Positions 20,180-28,728 of a DNA stretch of 64,000 nt are shown piece by piece (the first letter of the stretch is position 1; each line of letters begins with the position of its first letter). The DNA comes from a virus, in the IMG/VR virus record IMGVR_UViG_3300020810_001156, positions 1 through 64,000 of that record, one strand, 5' to 3'. Under the pieces are notes generated by a model. That model was not told the origin of the DNA. It did not search any database and worked only from the letters and a program-made list of their open reading frames with translations. Position numbers and translations under genes: made by a program.

Positions 20180-22900
20180 TTAGAATCTATAAGTTAAACT
20201 TGCGTTCCAAGTTCTACCAAATCCGAACCATACTGAGTTTCTAACATCAACACCATTCCATGTAGTTGAACTAGCATCTGCATGAATGTTAGAGTTAGAT
20301 TCTGCAATATAAACAGCATCGAATAAGTTGTTGATATTAGCTCTCGCAGTAAATTTACCAAACTTACCAGTCAATCCTAAATCAACTAAACCATACGATG
20401 GTAATTTCATCGCACCTAAGTTATCAGGTTGTGTAAACTCCGAATCAGTAATAGAGTAGTCAGCGTATAATCCATCTACAAATCTATAATCTACATCAAC
20501 ATTAAATCTTTTACCTAACTTCTGGTCTACTCCTAAAACAGCTACGAATTGTGCAGCATCACCAACTTTAGCATCTTTAAGGTAAAGAGTACCTGTTCCG
20601 ATTGATTGTTGGTTATCATCAAATAATTCTGCTTCGAAATCTTTAGTATATCTCCAATCACCGATTGATAACATACCTCTGAATCTCGTTGCGTTTGATA
20701 ATTGATACTTACCTTCAAATTCGATACCATTATGTACTACATCGATATCTCTGAATTGTGCAAATCCATCTACACCTTGTTGGTTAGATAAACTTCTACT
20801 AACAAATCTATTACCCCAAGTTGTTGTGTAAGCGTTAATGTTAAACGATACATCTGAACCAATAAAACCATAACCCAATTCAAATGAACGAATTTCTTCG
20901 TTTTGTAAATCTGGATTAATTTCATTAGCAAAGTTAGGGAATACTGCATCAAACTGAGGTTGTCTTGAAATTACACCTGCGTTAAAGAACACATTTGATT
21001 TCTCATCGATATTGTAGTTAGCACCACCCTTTACATATCCACCACCTTGGTTTTGAACATCTGATTCTGGGTTACCTGGTTGGTCAAAATAATCGATTCT
21101 TTGGAATGCTTGGTTAGATAAACCTGCTTGTACTACTGCAGTTAATTTATCTCCCTGATATTCTACTAAACCATTAAGACCTTGCCATCCAACTTTACCA
21201 ACATTGTAGTAATCAATCTTCGGACCGTTTAGACCTGTATTCTGAAAAGGATTTGCTTCAACTAAAGTATTGATGATTTGACCGTTAGAGTTTTTGTTAC
21301 CCGTTGAGTAATAACCATCTAATCCCATTAAATCATTAAGAACTCTATAATGATAACCAGTATAGCTTCTTAAATCAACACCAATAGATGTTTTGAATTT
21401 ACCAAATTGTCCTTCTAAGTTTGAGATACCACCAACCCAGTTGTGTGAGTTCATAGATGCTCTTCTTACCAATACTGTTCTATTTACATTAGAATCTCTG
21501 AATCCATTCGAACCAATAAGTTGTCCTTGGAATGCTGAGATATCACCTGTATATCCTTCAGTAGTTGATTGGTTAGCTGCAACGATTGCATCGAAATCGA
21601 TGAATCCATTTGCATCTCTTGAACCTCTACCATTTTCTAAGTAGTGTTCTGTAAGGTCTTTTCTGAAAGGTAAGATATCAGTTGCAGCTGCACGATAGTT
21701 GTTACCACGAGGACCTGTACCACCACCTCTACCAGCAGAACCATATAATGATGTTGCTAATTTAAGGTTATCTGAAATGTTCCAATCCCAGTTGAAAGTT
21801 GCTAATGGTTTGTTGTAGAAGTTTCTTCTTAAAGAATACTCTTCTCCATTTAGTGTACCACCATTAGAATTCCATCTCTGGTCAATTCCTTCTTCACCAA
21901 AGTTTTGGTAATCTCTAATAGATACCCAAACATCTCTTTGATGGTGCCATTGACCTGCACCTAAGAATGAAAAGTTCAATTCATGGTCTGAACCTTCCGG
22001 TGCGTAACCAACTGCAGCGAAGTAAGTCCATCCTTCACCTGAAGTGTTGTAAACATATCCGTTACCAGCCCACTTAGATAATAAGAAAGATGATGCCCAT
22101 CCTTTATCATTCTTACCTGTGTTGTAAGAAACTCCTGTTTTGGTGTATCCATCGTTACCAACCATTTGAATTACTTTACCACCTTCAGTTTTCTGTGCGG
22201 CTTTAGTAAAAATGGAAACAGTTCCCCCAACTGAAGGAACTGCCAACTTAGATGCACCTAAACCTCTTTGGATTTGGATACCTGATGCTACATCGGTTAA
22301 ACCTTGCCAGTTACTCCAATATACCCATCCGTTCTCCATATCGTTAACGGGTTGTCCGTTAATAAGGAAAGATGTATTTCTTTGGTCAAATCCTCTAAGA
22401 GAGATTCTTGAATCACCATAACCACCACCTTGTTTAGTAGCATAAACCCCTGGAGTTTTATTCATAATTTCAGGGAATTCTTGGTTACCAACCTTTAGAG
22501 AAATCTCAGCTGGTGATATCGATGATACCGCTACTGGAGTTTCTCTTACTTTTGCTACATCAATTACCCCTGATGTAACCACCACTTCAGCTAACTGATT
22601 TAATGCAGTTGGTAAATTTACAATCATATCGTTCACAGCAACAACCTCAGTTGTTTGGAAACCAATAAAAGAAATTACTAAAGTGTTACCAGCGGATGCC
22701 CCAGAAATAGAAAAGAGACCATCAAAATCGGTTGTTGTACCATTTTGGGTCCCTTTGATTACTACCGTTGCGCCTGGTAGGGGTTCATTCGTTTCTGCAT
22801 CTACCACTGTTCCAGTGATTTGTGCGAAACCGGTCATTGAGGTGAAAACCATCAATAACCCAATCAAAAATTGCTTCATAATTGCTTGATTTTTGTTCAT
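20180..22900 (-). CDS. TonB-dependent outer-membrane receptor (SusC/CirA-like)
   Basis: 906 residues, complete. Signal peptide about residues 1-26 (an alternative start at Met8). A carboxypeptidase-D-like beta-sandwich follows (ITGTVVDAETNEPLPGATVVI), then a TonB-box/plug region (EVVVTSGVIDVAKVRETPVAVSSIS ... ISLRGFDQRNTSFLINGQPV ... GGTVSIFTKAA). A long 22-strand-type barrel ends in the canonical C-terminal Phe (SLTYRF). Bacteroidota use such proteins for TonB-driven uptake. It is the only minus-strand gene. It has its own phage-type promoter (23004-23035) and shared terminator, so it behaves as an inserted single-gene unit. Confidence 0.92.
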   Translation of the reverse strand: MNKNQAIMKQFLIGLLMVFTSMTGFAQITGTVVDAETNEPLPGATVVIKGTQNGTTTDFDGLFSISGASAGNTLVISFIGFQTTEVVAVNDMIVNLPTALNQLAEVVVTSGVIDVAKVRETPVAVSSISPAEISLKVGNQEFPEIMNKTPGVYATKQGGGYGDSRISLRGFDQRNTSFLINGQPVNDMENGWVYWSNWQGLTDVASGIQIQRGLGASKLAVPSVGGTVSIFTKAAQKTEGGKVIQMVGNDGYTKTGVSYNTGKNDKGWASSFLLSKWAGNGYVYNTSGEGWTYFAAVGYAPEGSDHELNFSFLGAGQWHHQRDVWVSIRDYQNFGEEGIDQRWNSNGGTLNGEEYSLRRNFYNKPLATFNWDWNISDNLKLATSLYGSAGRGGGTGPRGNNYRAAATDILPFRKDLTEHYLENGRGSRDANGFIDFDAIVAANQSTTEGYTGDISAFQGQLIGSNGFRDSNVNRTVLVRRASMNSHNWVGGISNLEGQFGKFKTSIGVDLRSYTGYHYRVLNDLMGLDGYYSTGNKNSNGQIINTLVEANPFQNTGLNGPKIDYYNVGKVGWQGLNGLVEYQGDKLTAVVQAGLSNQAFQRIDYFDQPGNPESDVQNQGGGYVKGGANYNIDEKSNVFFNAGVISRQPQFDAVFPNFANEINPDLQNEEIRSFELGYGFIGSDVSFNINAYTTTWGNRFVSRSLSNQQGVDGFAQFRDIDVVHNGIEFEGKYQLSNATRFRGMLSIGDWRYTKDFEAELFDDNQQSIGTGTLYLKDAKVGDAAQFVAVLGVDQKLGKRFNVDVDYRFVDGLYADYSITDSEFTQPDNLGAMKLPSYGLVDLGLTGKFGKFTARANINNLFDAVYIAESNSNIHADASSTTWNGVDVRNSVWFGFGRTWNASLTYRF

Positions 22901-22927
22901 AAATAATATAACTAATTAATATAACTT

Positions 22928-22944
22928 AACCCCATAAAGGGGTT
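22928..22944 (-). other. hairpin in the receptor 5' leader
   Basis: AACCCC/GGGGTT perfect 6-bp stem with a 5-nt loop, 28 nt upstream of the receptor start on the minus strand. It could modulate translation. Confidence 0.45.
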
Positions 22945-23003
22945 TCTTTGAATATGTATAATGAACTTTGAAAAACAAAATTTCACTTGTACATATTTTG
23001 ATA

Positions 23004-23035
23004 CTAAGATACGAATAAATTTCTTAATATCCAAA
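23004..23035 (-). promoter_or_regulatory. Bacteroidota-type promoter P11 (minus strand)
   Basis: Read on the minus strand: TTTG (23035-23032), 20-nt spacer ending TTCG, TATCTTAG (23011-23004), then TATC. Same construction as the plus-strand phage promoters; it transcribes the TonB-dependent receptor with a leader of about 100 nt. Confidence 0.7.
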
Positions 23036-23075
23036 TAATATTTGGAAAATATTAAAAAAATGTTAATAAAAAATA

Positions 23076-23107
23076 TTTGTATATGTCAATTTTTTTTCGT
23101 ATATTAG
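23076..23107 (+). promoter_or_regulatory. Bacteroidota-type promoter P12
   Basis: TTTG 23076-23079, 20-nt spacer, TATATTAG 23100-23107; divergent from P11. Confidence 0.75.
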
Positions 23108-23115
23108 TAAAATTG

Positions 23116-23125
23116 TATATTTATG
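23116..23125 (+). promoter_or_regulatory. possible late-promoter element TATATTTATG
   Basis: Nine of ten matches to the late-type element, 34 nt before the helicase start; may give the gene a second expression phase. Confidence 0.35.
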
Positions 23126-23149
23126 TATATACATATATAAGTATTACGA

Positions 23150-24529
23150 ATGTTAACATTACGAAATAATCAAATAGAACCTGTTAGAAAGGGTATTGAA
23201 TATTTTTCTGAAAATAAACCCGTTCCATCAATTATCGTAGCACCTACTGCTTTCGGTAAATCAATTGTTATTGCTCATATAGCAAAAGGTGTGGGAGAGA
23301 AGGTACTTGTTATTCAACCATCAAAAGAATTATTAGAACAAAACTATGAGAAGTTTACTAACTTAGGTGGTGAAGCAACTATCTATTCCGCTTCAATGGG
23401 TGAAAAAGAGATTGGTGATGTAACATATGCTACTATTGGTTCTATTGTTAATATAGCATATAAATTCAAAGAGTATGGAATATCTAAAGTAATCATCGAT
23501 GAGTGCGATAGGTTTCCCAGAGAACCAAATGGAATGTTAAGAAGATTCTTAAAGGGAGCTGGTATCATCCATACTTTAGGTCTAACTGCTACCCCTCTCA
23601 AACTTCAAACCAATATGGGTGAAGATGGTAAACCTTTCTCTAAGTTGGTTATGTTAACTAATCGTTCTAAGAAAGGTAACTTCTTTAAAAAGATTATTCA
23701 TGTTGCCCAAATTCAACAAATGGTTGAATCAAAGTTTTGGAGTAGATTAGAATATCAATCCTATGATTTCAATACTGGTGATTTGGTTTACAATACAACT
23801 GGTGCTGAGTATTCTAATTCATCTATAAAAAGAGCATATAAGAATCAAAAGATATCTTCTAAGATTGTAAAGAAGGTTGAAGAACTATACAATAGAAAAT
23901 CAATCTTAATAGCAGTTCCTTCAATCGATGAGGCTAAAGAATTAACTACAATGATTCCAAGTTGTAAAGCAGTTTACTCTGATATGCCAACTTCGGAAAG
24001 AAAAGAGATTATTGAAGATTTCAAAGCTGGTAGGTTAAGATGCATCGCTCAAGTTAATATCTTATCAGTTGGATTTGATTATCCAGAATTAGATTGTATC
24101 ATAACTGGTAGACCTACTGCTTCTTTGAGTTGGTGGTATCAATTTGTTGGTAGAGTTACTCGTATCCATCCAAACAAATCAGAAGGATTGGTTGTAGATT
24201 TCGTAGGAGCAGTTCCAAAGTTTGGAAAGGTTGAAGATATCTACTTCAAAGAAGATAAGGGAAGGTGGAGTATGTATGGTGAAGGAAAGAAACTACTAAC
24301 AGGTATCCCTATAAAAGAGATTGGTTTGCATATAGAAGGTGAACCATCACCATATGAAAAAGCCGCTGCATCACCATCAGTTAAGATGCCGTTTGGTAAA
24401 TATGCTGGTAGAGAGGTTAGAGAGATTCCTGCTCATTATAGAGAGTGGATGTTGACCAATTTTAATTGGACTCCATTTAACCAAAAGATTAAGGATGAAA
24501 TTCTAAGACTAAAATCTATTGGTATTTAA
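23150..24529 (+). CDS. uvsW: superfamily 2 helicase, UvsW-like
   Basis: 459 residues. Walker A is APTAFGKS (Lys37), motif II DECD at 117-120, motif III TATP at 146-149 and motif VI QFVGRVTRIHP in the second RecA domain (about residue 335). The length and motifs fit the SSL2/UvsW group. In T4, UvsW unwinds R-loops and branched intermediates, helping switch from origin- to recombination-driven replication. This is consistent with a T4-type replication mode. It has its own promoter pair. Confidence 0.8.
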   Translation: MLTLRNNQIEPVRKGIEYFSENKPVPSIIVAPTAFGKSIVIAHIAKGVGEKVLVIQPSKELLEQNYEKFTNLGGEATIYSASMGEKEIGDVTYATIGSIVNIAYKFKEYGISKVIIDECDRFPREPNGMLRRFLKGAGIIHTLGLTATPLKLQTNMGEDGKPFSKLVMLTNRSKKGNFFKKIIHVAQIQQMVESKFWSRLEYQSYDFNTGDLVYNTTGAEYSNSSIKRAYKNQKISSKIVKKVEELYNRKSILIAVPSIDEAKELTTMIPSCKAVYSDMPTSERKEIIEDFKAGRLRCIAQVNILSVGFDYPELDCIITGRPTASLSWWYQFVGRVTRIHPNKSEGLVVDFVGAVPKFGKVEDIYFKEDKGRWSMYGEGKKLLTGIPIKEIGLHIEGEPSPYEKAAASPSVKMPFGKYAGREVREIPAHYREWMLTNFNWTPFNQKIKDEILRLKSIGI

Positions 24530-24537
24530 TACTTACT

Positions 24538-24547
24538 TATATTTATA
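24538..24547 (+). promoter_or_regulatory. putative late-promoter element TATATTTATA
   Basis: Perfect copy at the head of the exported-protein cluster. The leader to ATG 24696 is unusually long (148 nt) and contains TACTC/GAGTA and GGAG/CTCC hairpins. Confidence 0.5.
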
Positions 24548-24695
24548 ACAAATACTCATTGTATAGTATCTAATACTCAACGAGTATAATCGTTATCTCA
24601 ATTAAGTTTATCGGAGGGTTCTCCTCTGGTGTTTTATAAATCGTTTTATTATTAAGTTATACAATTGGTTACTTTAACTATAAAGTAGGCATTTT

Positions 24696-25175
24696 ATGTA
24701 TGCGTTAAGATTTTTAGGAATTGTTTTATTCTTAATATTGGGTGTATCAAGTATATCCGCACAAGAAATAAAGGTAGGAGATGTTACAAACGAAATCCGA
24801 TTAGGACCTTTCGCTGGTAATGCAAATCTTGCTATGGGAGTTCGTAATATTACCGAAGAACTTCTTATGGATTTGGATTACGATTTATCCCCATACGCAG
24901 AAACACAAATTAATATAAGACTTGTATTCTTTGATGTAAAGAATATTGGTAAGAGTATTGGTGTATATCATAATAAGGTATCAGCAACTCAAATCATTGC
25001 AATAGGAGAATTACAAGTTGGTAAGAAAGTAAAGAAACGAGTTACTAAAAAAGGAGTGAGTAAAGAAATATCTAACTCCACTTTGGTGGTAGCATCAGAT
25101 GGTTCGTTTAATCAACAAACGGCATCAAGTGCTGTAAAAAAGGTTTTAGTAGAAATAATTAAAGATTTATTATGA
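24696..25175 (+). CDS. small exported protein at head of CsgG-like cluster
   Basis: 159 residues. Signal peptide MYALRFLGIVLFLILGVSSISAQ with cleavage after Ala-Gln-like residues typical of Bacteroidota. The mature part is an alpha/beta domain of about 135 residues (VRNITEELLMDLDY ... NIRLVFFDVKN ... QIIAIGELQVGKKVKK). Its position recalls an accessory factor such as CsgE, but I cannot show sequence homology. It overlaps the next gene by 4 nt. Confidence 0.6.
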   Translation: MYALRFLGIVLFLILGVSSISAQEIKVGDVTNEIRLGPFAGNANLAMGVRNITEELLMDLDYDLSPYAETQINIRLVFFDVKNIGKSIGVYHNKVSATQIIAIGELQVGKKVKKRVTKKGVSKEISNSTLVVASDGSFNQQTASSAVKKVLVEIIKDLL

Positions 25176-26848
25176 AAAAAATTTTAACATTATTAGTTAG
25201 TGTATTGTGTACACTAAGTGTCTTTGGACAATCTCGTATGGATTATTCGAGAGTAAATACAGTAACCCAAGTAGGGGATACTTTAATTGTAAAATATCAA
25301 TACTTTAAAGGAACTGATGTTAATGGTAATGATATGCCAGATGCGACACTTTATCAGTTTGATATACAACATAACAATAAGTTATTGGATGTTATTGAAA
25401 ATGATTGGCAACCAACATCTAACTCTTCACAAAAAGCAGTAAACACTTGGAATGGATATAAGTTTACTATTGATTCTGAAAAAGACCAAACTGATTTTGA
25501 TGGGCAATATCTAAGTTGGTTAAGTGGAGATGCTACCTATGGAACAAATGCTGATTGGTCAGTACAAAGGGTAACTTATCAAGATGTAACTTCATTGGAA
25601 AATGGTGATGAGATTATGAAGGTATCTTATAAGATTAAAGATAAGGCAAATTCAAACTATACTGATTATACTAATTTAATCAATGTGAATTGGGCAAACT
25701 ATAAAGAAGCAGATGGTACTCAGATTGATGTAACTGGTCAATCTAATATAGGGTTAACAGGTATTCAAGGTGGTGATGCTGGTAATGTTTCTATTTCAGT
25801 ATCATCGAATGTAATCACAAATAATATTGGTGATGGTGGTGATTTCTCTTATACAATTTATAACAAAGGTGAAAATACTAATCCAATAGCAAGTGGTAAC
25901 TTTGATGCTGCTGGTGATGCAACTGTAACTGGTTTGGAAAATGATGTTGAGTATGATTTATATGTTTCAATTGATTCATCTAAAGAGTATTTAGATAATG
26001 TAGTAACTGTATCTGATTTATCATTGGTGTTTGCAGAAGCAATAGGAGCAGGCGATTCTCCAAATGGTATTTCAACTACATTTGATTATTACATTCAAAG
26101 TATTTTAGCGAATGTTGTAGGTACTTCTATTCCAAATGGTGGTGATATAAACTTTGATGATTCGTATGAGATACTTGCTTATCTACAAGGTGTAACATCT
26201 ACCAATACAACATTCATTTCAAAAACAGGTGAAGTGTATAATGTAAGTGGTATCAAATCTACTTTTGGTGATGAAGTAAATGGTATAGCAACCGTTTCAC
26301 CAACATTCAAACCAACTGATAGTGATAAATCGTTCCAATTTGCTCATGCAATTTCTGGTGATGTAAACTTCTCACATGGATTTGAACCAACATCAACTAA
26401 TGCGGATATACCAACCTCAGCACAATCAACTACTACTCAAAGAAGTATGATGGCAAGGGGTGCAAAACTTAATCCTGAAACTGCTAATTTAGATTTAACA
26501 TCTGAATTAAAAGATGGTCAAGTAATCTTCACAATAGGTTCGGAGGTTGAGGAAATGATTGGTGCTCAGTTTAACATTGTTTACGATAGAACGAGATTAG
26601 TATTAGATGATGTAATATTTGATACTGGTAATACAATGACCAACTTCTCAAATCACATTGAAGAAAATGGAAAAATAAATATAGGTTCTTTTGACCAAAA
26701 CTTTGAGGCAACTGTTAAGACAGGTACTCCTTATAAGTTAATCTTTACACCAACCGTACAGTTACAAAACACATCAGGTTTAATTACTTTCAAAGTTAAT
26801 GAAGGTGTTAAAGCAGATGGTACACAAATTAAATTTATAATGGAGTAA
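25172..26848 (+). CDS. secreted cohesin-like adhesin, 558 aa
   Basis: Signal peptide MKKILTLLVSVLCTLSVFGQ. The mature protein is acidic and rich in Asn/Asp/Thr, beta-sandwich-like throughout. The C-terminal about 110 residues (AQFNIVYDRTRLVLDDVIF ... GKINIGSFDQN ... LITFKVNEG) follow the cohesin-type fold pattern. A preceding dockerin-like stretch (GGDINFDDSYEILAYLQGV) may bind calcium. It shares its C-terminal half, including SGDVNFSHG.. versus IGDVNLSHS.. and the AQSTTTQRSMMARG-like linker, with the protein at 30890, so the two are paralogues. Likely exported to the cell surface. Confidence 0.65.
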   Translation: MKKILTLLVSVLCTLSVFGQSRMDYSRVNTVTQVGDTLIVKYQYFKGTDVNGNDMPDATLYQFDIQHNNKLLDVIENDWQPTSNSSQKAVNTWNGYKFTIDSEKDQTDFDGQYLSWLSGDATYGTNADWSVQRVTYQDVTSLENGDEIMKVSYKIKDKANSNYTDYTNLINVNWANYKEADGTQIDVTGQSNIGLTGIQGGDAGNVSISVSSNVITNNIGDGGDFSYTIYNKGENTNPIASGNFDAAGDATVTGLENDVEYDLYVSIDSSKEYLDNVVTVSDLSLVFAEAIGAGDSPNGISTTFDYYIQSILANVVGTSIPNGGDINFDDSYEILAYLQGVTSTNTTFISKTGEVYNVSGIKSTFGDEVNGIATVSPTFKPTDSDKSFQFAHAISGDVNFSHGFEPTSTNADIPTSAQSTTTQRSMMARGAKLNPETANLDLTSELKDGQVIFTIGSEVEEMIGAQFNIVYDRTRLVLDDVIFDTGNTMTNFSNHIEENGKINIGSFDQNFEATVKTGTPYKLIFTPTVQLQNTSGLITFKVNEGVKADGTQIKFIME

Positions 26849-26850
26849 AT

Positions 26851-27228
26851 ATGAAAAAAGTATTAGTATTATTATCTTTGGTTTTATTAATGGGATGTGT
26901 TAAGGATGAAATCCTTTCTCCTATTGATAATACAGTAGAGGTTCCTGAATCATTGGTTATTGGTGATTTACAAGGTATTAAAGTAGAATCAACAATCGTA
27001 ACCGATGAAGTTAAGATGAATATCAAACTTCCTTATACGGGAACTTATAGAGTTAAAATTAGAGATATAGGAAAAGAACTTATATCTCAAGAAAAGTTAC
27101 AAGCAAACGAAGGAGATAATATTCTTAAAGTATATGTTTCTTCTTTATCAAACGATGGTTATACTTTAGAGTTGACCGATGATAATCACGATATCATAGG
27201 TATAACTTCAATCGTAGTAAACAACTAA
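26851..27228 (+). CDS. lipoprotein, 125 aa
   Basis: MKKVLVLLSLVLLMGCVKDE has a clear lipobox (LMGC, Cys16). The mature domain is beta-rich (VESTIVTDEVKMNIKLPYTG ... YRVKIRDIGKELIS). It follows the cohesin-like gene by 2 nt. The same order, adhesin then lipoprotein, recurs at 30890-33258, so each lipoprotein may chaperone or anchor the adhesin before it. Confidence 0.7.
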   Translation: MKKVLVLLSLVLLMGCVKDEILSPIDNTVEVPESLVIGDLQGIKVESTIVTDEVKMNIKLPYTGTYRVKIRDIGKELISQEKLQANEGDNILKVYVSSLSNDGYTLELTDDNHDIIGITSIVVNN

Positions 27229-27238
27229 ATATAAAATT

Positions 27239-27541
27239 ATGAGTGAAGAAAAAGAAGTAGGGTTCTTCGGACAATTGAAAAATCAAATCATAACTGGTGC
27301 AGGGGTTATCCTAACTGGTTTGGGTACAATGTTTATGGATGAAGTAAAAACATTCATTGGTATTGGAGATGAAGAAGAAACCAAAACAGAACAAGTTCAA
27401 GTTGAACAAAAGCAAGAGGTCAATGTAAGTGGACCTGAAATCATTATCAATATTCCTGAACAAAAAACAGAAACTAAAACAATTATTAAAGAAGTTCCTG
27501 TTAAAGAAAAGAAGGAAAAAGAAGAAGAAATAGATTGGTAA
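27239..27541 (+). CDS. membrane-associated charged protein, 100 aa
   Basis: A hydrophobic segment (QIITGAGVILTGLGTMFM, about residues 16-33) is followed by a Glu/Lys/Val-rich tail (KTETKTIIKEVPVKEKKEK). The tail resembles an extended periplasm-spanning rod. Role unknown. Confidence 0.55.
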   Translation: MSEEKEVGFFGQLKNQIITGAGVILTGLGTMFMDEVKTFIGIGDEEETKTEQVQVEQKQEVNVSGPEIIINIPEQKTETKTIIKEVPVKEKKEKEEEIDW

Positions 27542-27570
27542 TAAGTTATATATTGTTAATATTAAATTAA

Positions 27571-27807
27571 ATGATTATGTTAAAATTCTTTAGAAATTTT
27601 TGGGAACTAAACACTATGCCGATGGTGGATATGTGGAATGATGCCGAAACTGTTAATGAAAAAATAGTAGCAGTATTTTTTAGCATTTGGATTGCTATAT
27701 TGTTGGTATTGTTTTATGTAGGAATGACGGGATTATTATACGGATTAATATCAGGAGAAGCAGATGTAGCAAATGCAACATTTGGTATCTTTGATTATTG
27801 TTGTTAA
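27571..27807 (+). CDS. single-pass membrane protein, 78 aa
   Basis: One long hydrophobic stretch (IVAVFFSIWIAILLVLFYVGMTGLLYGLI, about residues 32-60). A second ATG at 27577 is an alternative start. Belongs to the exported-protein cluster by position. Confidence 0.6.
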   Translation: MIMLKFFRNFWELNTMPMVDMWNDAETVNEKIVAVFFSIWIAILLVLFYVGMTGLLYGLISGEADVANATFGIFDYCC

Positions 27808-27809
27808 TT

Positions 27810-27911
27810 ATGAAAAAAATAATTGATATATTGAGTAAGATTGATAGTTGGGTATATAATCAACTATTAAATTTATACCCTAATCTTACAAAACATATGA
27901 GGGAAAAATAA
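27810..27911 (+). CDS. small peptide, 33 aa
   Basis: MKKIIDILSKIDSWVYNQLL... is amphipathic. It lies 2 nt after the previous stop and its stop overlaps the next ATG by 1 nt, supporting that it is translated. Function unknown. Confidence 0.45.
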   Translation: MKKIIDILSKIDSWVYNQLLNLYPNLTKHMREK

Positions 27912-28009
27912 TGGGATTATTAGATGTGTTTATAATAACATCTGCAATCGTTATAGGTATGTCCGTTGTAATCGGACAATTAATGAAAATATTTGATAAG
28001 GAAGAATAA
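27911..28009 (+). CDS. single-pass membrane peptide, 32 aa
   Basis: MGLLDVFIITSAIVIGMSVV... is one transmembrane helix with a short charged end. It is linked by 1-nt overlaps to both neighbours, including the CsgG-like gene. Confidence 0.5.
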   Translation: MGLLDVFIITSAIVIGMSVVIGQLMKIFDKEE

Positions 28010-28725
28010 TGAAAAAATTATTACTATTGTTGGTATGTGTATTTTTAACACAAACCACATTTGCGCAAGTTGGAAGTATTAAAGCAGAAGAATATGTTGC
28101 TGAATTCGAAAAGAAAAAATCAATTGATGATGTTTCGGATTATGATGGTGATATGTTGCCTGTTGCACTACTCGATGTAGGTATCTCAGATGCTCTCTAC
28201 GAAACTTATCCTGAATTAAGGGATGGTAGAGTGGGTTTAGGACTTACAAACATTGTAATCGAATATTTGGATTGGACAAATAGATTTGAATTTGTTGAAG
28301 AAAAATCTGCAATCAAAGATAGAATGAAATCACAATGGGTTGCTTCTCGTAAAGGTGTATCTGAAAATAAAGTTTATGGTATGGGTAAGATTACTCTTGC
28401 TGAATACTTTGTAACTATTGAGATATACGATTTCTCAGTATCGGAAGATGAAGTACTTTCACTTAAAGAAGGTTCTAAACAAACTCAAACAACTCGTTTA
28501 GGATTACAAGTAAGATTTACCGATGCTGAAACTGGTAGATACTTGGTAGGTTCTGGTTTAGGAGATGCTAAGACTGTTAAAACTCAAGAAGGTTTAATTG
28601 GTTTAGATGTAGATGAAATCGCATTTAGAGAATCAGGTATCGGAGTTGCAACTCGTAAAGCATTAGAAACAGCTTCAGCAAGAATTGTGGCAAGAATGAT
28701 ACGAAAAGGAATCTTCCCAAACTAA
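28009..28725 (+). CDS. CsgG-like curli-type secretion pore protein
   Basis: 238 residues with signal peptide MKKLLLLLVCVFLTQTTFAQ (no lipobox Cys, unlike classical CsgG). GLGLTNIVIEYLDWTNRFEFVEEKSAI matches the CsgG early core (..l...g.F.vvER). Then come GMGKITLAEYFVTIEIYDFSV, LGLQVRFTDAETGRYLVGSGLGDA (the D..TGe strand) and a helix-rich end with TRKALETASARIVARM. CsgG forms a nonameric outer-membrane channel that exports curli subunits. Here it would serve the secreted proteins coded around it. Confidence 0.65.
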   Translation: MKKLLLLLVCVFLTQTTFAQVGSIKAEEYVAEFEKKKSIDDVSDYDGDMLPVALLDVGISDALYETYPELRDGRVGLGLTNIVIEYLDWTNRFEFVEEKSAIKDRMKSQWVASRKGVSENKVYGMGKITLAEYFVTIEIYDFSVSEDEVLSLKEGSKQTQTTRLGLQVRFTDAETGRYLVGSGLGDAKTVKTQEGLIGLDVDEIAFRESGIGVATRKALETASARIVARMIRKGIFPN

Positions 28726-28728
28726 TGG

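Noticed and set aside
20180-22900. Host contamination or chimeric assembly as the explanation of the TonB receptor
   Set aside because: The gene is flanked by a terminator and promoter of the same design as the phage's own, though read mapping would be needed to exclude it fully.
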